Below, in pieces: positions 25,595-32,416 of a stretch of 64,000 nt of DNA. The stretch covers positions 1-64,000 of the forward strand of contig CALETE010000029.1 of the NCBI GenBank assembly GCA_937920085.1, written 5' to 3'. The DNA comes from an uncultured Alphaproteobacteria bacterium (GTDB lineage Bacteria > Pseudomonadota > Alphaproteobacteria > Caulobacterales > Caulobacteraceae). Position 1 is the stretch's first letter, and the number at the start of each line of letters is the position of its first letter. The notes under the pieces were generated by a model. That model saw nothing but the letters and a program-made list of their open reading frames with translations, had not been told where the DNA came from and did not search any database. A program made the translations under genes and the position numbers.

Positions 25595-26257
25595 CTAGGA
25601 AATCGCCGTCTCGATCGCTGCACGCAGCACGCCCCAGTCATCTATTCTACGATGTAGTTCGGGATTTGCTGGGGCCAGGGGGCGCAAACGAGGGTCGGCG
25701 ACCATCTGAAACCGTGAGATCGCTGGGGCATGTTTTGCGACAGAGTCGAGGTTCGAGAGCATGTCATCAATAAACGCAACTGGGCCAGACACCTGCTTGG
25801 CAAGGGCAGCTGAGAGTGGGCCTTTGGGGCCACTGTTGAGGATCAGCGGATAGTCCATCCTGTGGCGACCCAGCCAACGGGCCCGTGCCAGCCTAGCCTG
25901 GCCGGGCGCATTGGTCAGGATCACAATATTGGCGATCTTGGACAGGTCGTGCAAAGCCTCCCTGCCACCTTCGGCTAAGGCCATATCTCCGGCCGCATAG
26001 CGGAAGAAATTATCGAAATGAGTTTTGCCGAGGTCAATGTCGAGGTGCTCTGTCTCACCTGGACGGTAAATGTTCTGGAACAGAGCAAACCGGTCCAACC
26101 GGAACTCAAGGCCCTGAGAGGACAGATAGTCAGCGAACCCCTGCATAAAGAGGCCAAGAACCTCATCGACATCGACAATCACCAGCGGGCGAGATCGGAC
26201 TACACCCATAGCGGCTAGGTCAGGACTTTTCACCAGAGAGTCGTTATTTTCTGACAC
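25595..26257 (-). CDS. HAD-superfamily-like protein
   Basis: A 220-residue protein with HAD phosphatase-like motifs: DVDEVL near residue 29 (motif I DxD), ILTNAPG (motif II Thr), and FIDDML (motif IV). The predicted start is GTG at 26257; an internal ATG 17 codons later (MGVVRSRPLVIVDVDEVL) is also possible. The substrate is unknown. It is divergent from divK, so its promoter shares the 110-bp region that contains the CtrA-like box and GANTC sites. Confidence 0.75.
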   Translation of the reverse strand: MSENNDSLVKSPDLAAMGVVRSRPLVIVDVDEVLGLFMQGFADYLSSQGLEFRLDRFALFQNIYRPGETEHLDIDLGKTHFDNFFRYAAGDMALAEGGREALHDLSKIANIVILTNAPGQARLARARWLGRHRMDYPLILNSGPKGPLSAALAKQVSGPVAFIDDMLSNLDSVAKHAPAISRFQMVADPRLRPLAPANPELHRRIDDWGVLRAAIETAIS

Positions 26258-26273
26258 ATCGTCTCCAGCGCGG

Positions 26274-26288
26274 CTAACGTGAGTTTAA
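26274..26288 (+). promoter_or_regulatory. candidate CtrA box before divK
   Basis: CTAA-N7-TTAA at 26274-26288, one mismatch from the CtrA consensus TTAA-N7-TTAA. It lies about 80 bp before the divK start. CtrA-dependent transcription of divK is known in Caulobacter. Two further TTAA half-sites occur at 26303-26306 and 26364-26367. Confidence 0.5.
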
Positions 26289-26331
26289 GGATATCCGTGT
26301 GATTAATCGCGAAATCATGGGGTTCAGGCGA

Positions 26332-26346
26332 GAATCGCTTGGATTC
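26332..26346. promoter_or_regulatory. paired GANTC (CcrM) methylation sites before divK
   Basis: GAATC at 26332-26336 and GATTC at 26342-26346, ten bases (one helical turn) apart and 22-36 bp before the divK ATG. GANTC is the target of the cell-cycle methyltransferase CcrM in Caulobacterales. A regulatory role here is inference. Confidence 0.5.
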
Positions 26347-26367
26347 GAGTGCATCGACGGAACTTAA

Positions 26368-26733
26368 ATGGTCAAGAAAATCCTCATCGTCGAGGATAAC
26401 GAGCTCAACATGAAACTCTTTCATGATTTGCTCGATGCTCAGGGTTATCAGACTCTGCAGACCCGTGAGGGGCTGCAGGCGTTATCGATTGCGCGTGAAC
26501 ATCGCCCCGATCTGATCCTTATGGATATCCAGCTCCCTGAAATTTCAGGCCTCGAGGTCACGAAATGGCTCAAGGAAGATGATGATCTGGCATCTATTCC
26601 AGTTGTCGCGGTGACAGCCTTCGCCATGAAGGGCGATGAAGAACGGATACGGGAGGGTGGCTGCGAGGCTTATATCTCGAAGCCGATCTCTGTTTCGCAT
26701 TTCCTCGAAACCATTCGCAGACTTTTGGAATAG
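26368..26733 (+). CDS. divK: single-domain response regulator DivK
   Basis: A 121-residue receiver-only protein with the phosphoacceptor Asp53 (LILMDIQLPEISG) and conserved Asp10, Thr and Lys (AVTAFAMKGDEERIREGGC, then YISKPIS). It is nearly identical in pattern to Caulobacter DivK, including the VEDNELNMKLFHDLL start. In Caulobacter, DivK is phosphorylated by DivJ and dephosphorylated by PleC; DivK~P signals through DivL and CckA to reduce CtrA activity and activates PleC/DivJ. pleD follows five bases later in the same operon. Confidence 0.97.
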   Translation: MVKKILIVEDNELNMKLFHDLLDAQGYQTLQTREGLQALSIAREHRPDLILMDIQLPEISGLEVTKWLKEDDDLASIPVVAVTAFAMKGDEERIREGGCEAYISKPISVSHFLETIRRLLE

Positions 26734-26738
26734 CCCTC

Positions 26739-28103
26739 ATGACCGCGCGAGTCCTCGTCGTCGACGATATCGAGGCCAATGTCAGGTTGCTCGAAGCCAA
26801 GCTCACGGCTGAATATTATGAGGTTCTGACCGCGTACGATGGGCCAACTGCGCTCGCCAAGGCTGCTGCTGATAAGCCCGATATCGTCCTCTTAGATGTG
26901 ATGATGCCTGGAATGGATGGGTTCCAGGTCTGCCGCAGGCTAAAGGACGATCCAGAGACCCGGCATATTCCTGTTGTTCTGGTGACGGCCTTGGATGGCC
27001 GCTCAGACCGTATTCTAGGCCTAGAGGCCGGGGCGGATGAATTCCTCACCAAGCCTATTGATGACGTCATGCTCTTCGCCCGAGTGCGCAGCCTGACCCG
27101 CCTGAAAATGGTGATAGACGAGCTGCGCGAGCGTGAAGCTTCGGGCCGACGGATGGGTGTTATCGCTGGTGCCTCAGCACGGCTTGGGGGCACGGGTGGC
27201 CGCATTCTGATCGTGGACGACAATGAGCGTCAGGCTGGCCGGGTTGCGTCGGAACTGTCGATCGAGCATCGTCCTATCGTCGAAAGCGATCCGGAAAAGG
27301 CTTTGCTTTCCGCCAAGGGGCCTGTCGACCTGATCATTATCAATGCCACAGCCACGACCTTTGACGGACTTAGGCTCACAGCCCAAATCCGGTCGGAGGA
27401 AGCGACGCGTCATCTGCCGATTTTGGCCATCGTCGATTTCGATGAGCGGACCCGTCTCGTCAAGGCCTTGGATTTGGGTGTCAGCGATATCCTGGCAAAG
27501 CCCATTGACCCTCAGGAGCTGGCAGCCCGGGTGCGGACCCAGATCAAGCGGAAACGCTACACGGAGTATCTTCGGGACAACCTCGATCACTCGCTGGAAC
27601 TTGCCGTCACAGATCAGCTCACGGGCCTCCACAATCGCCGGTATATGGTGGGCCAATTGGACGCACTCGTGAAGCGAGCCGTTCTGGGCGGAGATCCGGT
27701 TTCAGCCCTAATGATCGACATCGATTTCTTCAAACGTATCAATGACAATTATGGTCACGATGTCGGCGATGAGGTCTTGAGTGAATTTGCTGTTCGGCTG
27801 GCCTCAAACGTCCGGGCAATCGATATCCCTTGCCGGTTTGGCGGTGAGGAATTCGTCGTTGTGATGCCAGATACCCAGCTGGGAGATGCCGAGCGGATCG
27901 CTGAACGGATACGCCGTCATGTGGCAGGTTCCCCGTTTCGCGTGATGGGCGGATCGGAATTGCTGAGTGTTACGATTTCCATTGGCGTCGCGGCGACTCT
28001 CGGTGGCGACGATAAGCCAGAAATGCTGCTCAAGCGGGCTGACGAGGGGGTCTATGAGGCCAAGGCCCAAGGTCGAAACAAGGTGATCGCCAAAGCTGCG
28101 TAA
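26739..28103 (+). CDS. pleD: diguanylate cyclase response regulator PleD
   Basis: A 454-residue protein with two receiver domains and a GGDEF domain. The first receiver has phosphoacceptor Asp53 (VLLDVMMPGMDG); the second is an adaptor receiver without the full acidic set. The active site is GGEEF at residues 368-372 and the inhibitory c-di-GMP site RxxD is at residues 359-362 (RAID), the same numbering as in Caulobacter PleD. It should make c-di-GMP when phosphorylated and drive the swarmer-to-stalked transition, including holdfast and stalk formation. A terminator shared with convergent rpmG follows. Confidence 0.98.
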   Translation: MTARVLVVDDIEANVRLLEAKLTAEYYEVLTAYDGPTALAKAAADKPDIVLLDVMMPGMDGFQVCRRLKDDPETRHIPVVLVTALDGRSDRILGLEAGADEFLTKPIDDVMLFARVRSLTRLKMVIDELREREASGRRMGVIAGASARLGGTGGRILIVDDNERQAGRVASELSIEHRPIVESDPEKALLSAKGPVDLIIINATATTFDGLRLTAQIRSEEATRHLPILAIVDFDERTRLVKALDLGVSDILAKPIDPQELAARVRTQIKRKRYTEYLRDNLDHSLELAVTDQLTGLHNRRYMVGQLDALVKRAVLGGDPVSALMIDIDFFKRINDNYGHDVGDEVLSEFAVRLASNVRAIDIPCRFGGEEFVVVMPDTQLGDAERIAERIRRHVAGSPFRVMGGSELLSVTISIGVAATLGGDDKPEMLLKRADEGVYEAKAQGRNKVIAKAA

Positions 28104-28133
28104 TAAGAACAGCTGCAGGCTTAGACATAGAAA

Positions 28134-28167
28134 AAGCGCCCGACCTCACGGTCCGGGCGCTTCTTTT
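28134..28167. terminator. bidirectional terminator between pleD and rpmG
   Basis: AAGCGCCCG-ACC (28134-28145) pairs with GGTCCGGGCGCTT (28150-28162) with one bulged base. A-run on the left (28131-28135) and T-rich run on the right (28161-28168) give a terminator in both directions for the convergent genes. Confidence 0.88.
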
Positions 28168-28190
28168 TGACCCGTAGGAGGGTGTTGATC

Positions 28191-28358
28191 CTACTTGATC
28201 TTGCCTTCTTTGAATTCCACGTGCTTGCGGATGACCGGGTCATACTTCCGCATGACCAGCTTTTCGGTCTTGGTGCGCGCATTCTTCTTAGTCACGTAGA
28301 AAAAGCCGGTGTCTGCCGACGAATTCAGGCGAATCTTGATTGAGGCGGGCTTCGCCAT
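28191..28358 (-). CDS. rpmG: 50S ribosomal protein L33
   Basis: A 55-residue basic protein read from ATG at 28358 to TAG at 28191. It begins MAKPASIKIRLNSSADTGFF and continues YVTKKNARTKTEKLVMRKYD, then PVIRKHVEFKEGKIK, matching the proteobacterial L33 pattern. The usual zinc-binding cysteines of C+ type L33 are absent, so it is the C- form. It sits directly downstream of pleD on the opposite strand. Confidence 0.96.
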   Translation of the reverse strand: MAKPASIKIRLNSSADTGFFYVTKKNARTKTEKLVMRKYDPVIRKHVEFKEGKIK

Positions 28359-28455
28359 GATCGATCCTTGGGCGGGGCCGGACGCGAGATCGCGACGGCG
28401 GGTGTTCTAAAGAGCGGGGGAAAATACGAATCCCCGGACCAAAGTCAATGGTGAC

Positions 28456-29169
28456 CTACAGAACTCTTGGTTTTGTTGGCCCCATGCGGAAGCGCATGTA
28501 CGGTATCGGGCGGTCTGGCTCCTCCAAACGGGCCTCTGCTTCTTTGATCACAGAGCGGGTGACCATGGGCAGGTTGAGCTCCAGAGCCTCTTCGAACTCG
28601 AACCAGGCGATCTCTTCCAGTTCTCCGCAATCGGGCTGGCGCTCCAGGCTGATCAGCCGTTCGGCGTCGGCCATCAGGAACCAGGTGTCAAACCGCTTGG
28701 CCAGGACGGGCGGCGTCACGGCGCGATAGATGATGGAAAGGGCTTCCAGGTCAGGCAGGGCACCCAGGGCCAGGAATTCCCGCCAGGGGCCCGCCGCGGG
28801 GCGAGGCTCGGCCTGTTTGGCCAGAAGCAGGCCCGCCTCTTCAAAGGTCTCGCGAATGGCCGCCAGGGCCAGGGCGCGCCCCCGGTTGCCGGGAAGGTGC
28901 GCATGGAACTTGCCGGCGACCTCTGGCTTCAGCTCCGTCGCGAACGGCGCGCGGAAATCGGCCTTGTCGATACGGCCGCCTGGGAACACCCAGAGATTGG
29001 GCATGAAGTCATGGCCGCCATTGCGCTTGCCCATCAGGACGCGGGGTTTGGGTCCGTCTCGGCGAATAATGAAAAGCGTAGCAGCATCCCTTGGCTTTAC
29101 AGCGGGTGCACCTTCGGGGCGCATGCGGGATCCATCAGCGCGGCGGATAGGGGGTGTTTCCTCGGTCAT
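28456..29169 (-). CDS. NUDIX hydrolase
   Basis: A 237-residue NUDIX protein. The Nudix box is split by an insertion of ~40 residues: WVFPGGRIDKADF, then AAIRETFEEAGLLLA, which carries the REXXEE-like metal-binding core. This layout resembles the NUDT7/NUDT19-type coenzyme A or acyl-CoA hydrolases, but the substrate is not certain. The rest shows DTWFLMADAE and GELEEIAWFEFEEAL. It lies about 97 bp upstream of rpmG on the same strand. Confidence 0.85.
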   Translation of the reverse strand: MTEETPPIRRADGSRMRPEGAPAVKPRDAATLFIIRRDGPKPRVLMGKRNGGHDFMPNLWVFPGGRIDKADFRAPFATELKPEVAGKFHAHLPGNRGRALALAAIRETFEEAGLLLAKQAEPRPAAGPWREFLALGALPDLEALSIIYRAVTPPVLAKRFDTWFLMADAERLISLERQPDCGELEEIAWFEFEEALELNLPMVTRSVIKEAEARLEEPDRPIPYMRFRMGPTKPRVL

Positions 29170-29264
29170 GAGAAAACTCTAAGACCGGTTTTCAATCCAG
29201 GAAACGGTGTCCTTACGTCAAGGATGGTGTCTCCTAGTTCTTTTCTTGTTTTTCGAAGGCTCCC

Positions 29265-29660
29265 ATGGACCCCAAACCCTTTGTGCTCAAGGAATCACAG
29301 GTTCCCCTTGAGGCCTGGAATGATCCGGTGAAAGGCGTTGTCACCTGGCGCACCCTGCTCAGTGCAGACCGGACCCCGTCCAGGGGCTTGACCATGGGGG
29401 TGGCCGATGTGCCCGAGGGGGCTGGCGGACCTCCAAAAATCCATCGGCATGCCGAAGACGAGACCTATTACATCCTATCGGGCCGGGGAATCATGCAGAT
29501 TGACGGCGTCGATTATGATCTCGCCCCGGGAGATACGGTCTTCATTCCTGGCGGGGTTTGGCATGGCGCCATAGGGGTCGGGGCAGAGCCTCTGAGGCTC
29601 CTCTATGTCTTTGCGGCCGATTCCTTCGATGCGATCGTCTATGAGTTTCCAGAGGCCTGA
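29265..29660 (+). CDS. cupin domain protein
   Basis: A 131-residue single-cupin protein. The two cupin motifs are seen as PKIHRHAEDETYYILSGRG (metal ligands His, His, Glu) and PGDTVFIPGGVWHGAIGVG (final His). Small cupins include isomerases, dioxygenases and sensors; nothing here fixes the substrate. It is convergent with the EamA-family gene, only ten bases between the stops. Confidence 0.85.
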   Translation: MDPKPFVLKESQVPLEAWNDPVKGVVTWRTLLSADRTPSRGLTMGVADVPEGAGGPPKIHRHAEDETYYILSGRGIMQIDGVDYDLAPGDTVFIPGGVWHGAIGVGAEPLRLLYVFAADSFDAIVYEFPEA

Positions 29661-29670
29661 TTGCGCGTAG

Positions 29671-30099
29671 CTAACCCCGATAGGCGACCAGTATGGCCCC
29701 GCCAGCAATCAGGGCGACGCCCAGCCAGTTTGGCAGACTGAGCTTTTCCCCCAGCAGGGCCGCGCCGAATACGGCGACCAGCACCACAGACAGCTTGTCC
29801 ACTGGCGCGACCCTGGCCGCGTCGCCCAGCTTCAAGGCCCGGAAATAGCAGAGCCATGAGCCGCCGGTCGCCAGCCCTGAGAGAATCAGGAAGGTCCAAG
29901 TCTTACGGCTGACTGATCCCAGGGGCTGCCACTGGCCAGAGACCGCAACAATCCCTGTTGTAATAGCCAGGATCACCGTGGTGCGGATCATGGTGGCATA
30001 GTCGGAATTGATGTTCTCAATCCCGATCTTGGCGAAGATGGCGGTGAGGGCGGCGAAACCCGCAGACCCTAGCGCCCAAGGCAGCCAGTTGGCGATCAT
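29671..30099 (-). CDS. single-domain EamA family transporter
   Basis: A 142-residue inner-membrane protein with five predicted membrane helices, equal to one EamA (DMT superfamily) domain. Most EamA exporters have two such domains in tandem, so this one probably dimerises. The last helix pair has GAALLGEKLSLPNWLGVALI, the typical EamA end. Substrate unknown. Its ATG overlaps the rnr stop (ATGA at 30096-30099), so it is translationally coupled to RNase R. Confidence 0.85.
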   Translation of the reverse strand: MIANWLPWALGSAGFAALTAIFAKIGIENINSDYATMIRTTVILAITTGIVAVSGQWQPLGSVSRKTWTFLILSGLATGGSWLCYFRALKLGDAARVAPVDKLSVVLVAVFGAALLGEKLSLPNWLGVALIAGGAILVAYRG

Positions 30100-32396
30100 C
30101 GTCTCTTTCCCTTTCGGACGCCCTTGGGTGGGCCACCGCGCTTCCGAGCATCCATACTTCCGGGCTTGCGGTTACGTTGCGCCATACGGGGGCGGGGAGT
30201 ATTGGGATCGGCCGGGGCTGGCGAAGACAGCATTTCGAACATCAGTCCGCCGGTCACTGGAGTGGCCTCTATCAGCCGGACGATGACCGAGGTGCCTAGC
30301 ATCCAACGGGCCCCGCTGCGCTCGCCTACCAGGGCATGCATGCGGTCATCGTGGATAAAGAACTCATCGCCAAGCCGGGAGATAGGGACCAGGCCATCGG
30401 CGCCCGTCTCTTCAAGACGCACGAACAGGCCAAATCGCGTGACGCCGGTAATGCGGCCTGCAAACTCTGCTCCGACCCGATCGGCCAGGAAGGCGGCCAC
30501 GTAGCGGTCTGTGGCATCGCGCTCAGCGGCCATGGCCCGGCGCTCAGCAAAGGTGATCTGTTCAGCCGTATCTTTGATATGGGCGATATCCCAGTCGGTA
30601 ATGCCGTCGTCACCCAAACCTAGCGCCCGGATCAGGCCGCGATGGACGATCAGGTCAGCATAACGGCGGATGGGGGAGGTGAAGTGGGCATATTTGGCCA
30701 GGTTCAGCCCGAAGTGGCCAATATTCTCCGGCGAATAAATGGCCTGCATCTGGCTGCGCAGGACAACCTCATTAATGATGGCTGCGTGCGGACTGTCATG
30801 GGTTTCGGCCAGGAGCTTGTTGAAACGATCGGTGCGGGGAGCCTCGCCCTTCGACCAAGCAATCTCCAGGGTTGCGAGGAATTCAGCCAGGGACTGGATC
30901 TTCTCCTGACTGGGGGTGTCGTGAATCCGATAAATTAGAGGTGTTTTCTTCGCTTCCAGGGTTTCTGCCGCGCAGACATTGGCCTGGACCATCATCTCCT
31001 CGATCAACTTATGGGCCTCTAGGGCGGCCCTCGGCTGGATCGAGGCGACCTCGCCATCGGTGTTGATAATGATCCGGCGCTCGGAACTTTCGATAGCCAG
31101 GGGCGAGCGTTTGTTCCGTCCGATCTTCATGCACGCATAGGCGGCGTATAAGGGCTCAAGGACGGCCTTGAGCAGCGGGCTGGTCACTTCGTCTGGCTGG
31201 CCGTCCACGGCCGCCTGTGCCTGCTCGTAAGACAGTTTTGCCGCAGAGCGCATCAGGCCGCGGACAAAACGGTGGTTTCGCTTGCGACCTTCCCGGTCAA
31301 ATACCATGCGCACGGCGAGGCAGGCCCGGTTTTCACCCTCCCTCAGGGAGCAGAGGCCAGCCGATAGGCGCTCGGGCAACATGGGCTCGACCCGGTCTGG
31401 GAAATAGACGCTGTTGGATTTTTCCCGGGCTTCTCGGTCCAGGGCTGTGCCGGACCGGACATAGGCGGCGACATCGGCAATGGCGACCCAAACAATCCAC
31501 CCCTCAGGATTGCCCGGATCATCATCCTTTTGGGCATAGACGGCATCGTCGTGGTCGCGGGCATCTGGCGGATCAATCGTGATCAGCGGGATGTCCCTGA
31601 GGTCTTCGCGCCCAGCCAGGGTGGGTGGTTTAGCTGTTTCAGCTTCAGCCTCGGCTTCGGCACTGAATCCCGTGGGGATCCCGTGAGAATGAATGGCGAT
31701 CAGTGAGGCTGCCCGGGGATGATCCTCGCGGCCCACCATTTCTAGGATCTTGCCTCGCTTCGGGCCATAGCGCCGCTCTGACACGACGGGCTGGGCAACT
31801 ACCAGGTCCCCATCGCGCAGGTCACTGACTCCGACACCATCGAGGACGAGGCTTTCTTTGGACTTTCGGTCCACGGGCTCGAGCCGCACCTCGCGATTAG
31901 CCTTGCGGACAACCCCGAGGATTTTGTGAACGCTGGTTCCCAGTTTCTTGATGAGCCGGGCCTCGACCTCGCCGTTTTCTAGGGTTTCGAATCGAACGAG
32001 CAGTCGGTCCCCGAGCCCAGGTGCCCCGGCAGCAACTTCGGACCGATCCGGAGACAGCCGCACGGGTCTGGTGTCGTCGCCCTTGGTCAGACGAACAAAC
32101 AGATCACCGTCATTATCCCGCTCGACCACATCGACGACACCCACGGGAGGTAGGTCGCCATAGGCAGCGAAACCTTTCCGGCCGCGACGCCCGAGAGCAC
32201 CGGAGGTTTCAAGCTCTTTGATCATGTCCCGCAGGGCCTTTCGGTCAGCGCCCTTGAGGCCAAAGGCCTTGGCTAGGTCTGACTTGTCAGCTTCACCCGC
32301 TTCACGGATGAATTTCAGCAGGGTTTCGCGATCAGGCAGGCCTTGCGCAGGCTTGCTGACGAAACGTGAAGCTTTGGGCGCGCGGAGTTTAGCCAT
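30096..32396 (-). CDS. rnr: ribonuclease R
   Basis: A 766-residue 3'-5' exoribonuclease for structured RNA. It has an N-terminal winged-helix-like region, cold-shock domains, the RNB catalytic domain with TIDPPDARDHDDAVYA (metal-binding aspartates), DLIVHRGLIRALG, and a C-terminal S1 domain (GRITGVTRFGLFVRLEETGA). The tail is basic (RKRGGPPKGVRKGKRR), as usual for RNA-binding RNase R. It lies 20 bp downstream of topA and overlaps the EamA gene by four bases. Confidence 0.97.
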   Translation of the reverse strand: MAKLRAPKASRFVSKPAQGLPDRETLLKFIREAGEADKSDLAKAFGLKGADRKALRDMIKELETSGALGRRGRKGFAAYGDLPPVGVVDVVERDNDGDLFVRLTKGDDTRPVRLSPDRSEVAAGAPGLGDRLLVRFETLENGEVEARLIKKLGTSVHKILGVVRKANREVRLEPVDRKSKESLVLDGVGVSDLRDGDLVVAQPVVSERRYGPKRGKILEMVGREDHPRAASLIAIHSHGIPTGFSAEAEAEAETAKPPTLAGREDLRDIPLITIDPPDARDHDDAVYAQKDDDPGNPEGWIVWVAIADVAAYVRSGTALDREAREKSNSVYFPDRVEPMLPERLSAGLCSLREGENRACLAVRMVFDREGRKRNHRFVRGLMRSAAKLSYEQAQAAVDGQPDEVTSPLLKAVLEPLYAAYACMKIGRNKRSPLAIESSERRIIINTDGEVASIQPRAALEAHKLIEEMMVQANVCAAETLEAKKTPLIYRIHDTPSQEKIQSLAEFLATLEIAWSKGEAPRTDRFNKLLAETHDSPHAAIINEVVLRSQMQAIYSPENIGHFGLNLAKYAHFTSPIRRYADLIVHRGLIRALGLGDDGITDWDIAHIKDTAEQITFAERRAMAAERDATDRYVAAFLADRVGAEFAGRITGVTRFGLFVRLEETGADGLVPISRLGDEFFIHDDRMHALVGERSGARWMLGTSVIVRLIEATPVTGGLMFEMLSSPAPADPNTPRPRMAQRNRKPGSMDARKRGGPPKGVRKGKRR

Positions 32397-32416
32397 GAAA
32401 CCCTATAGCGCGGGAA

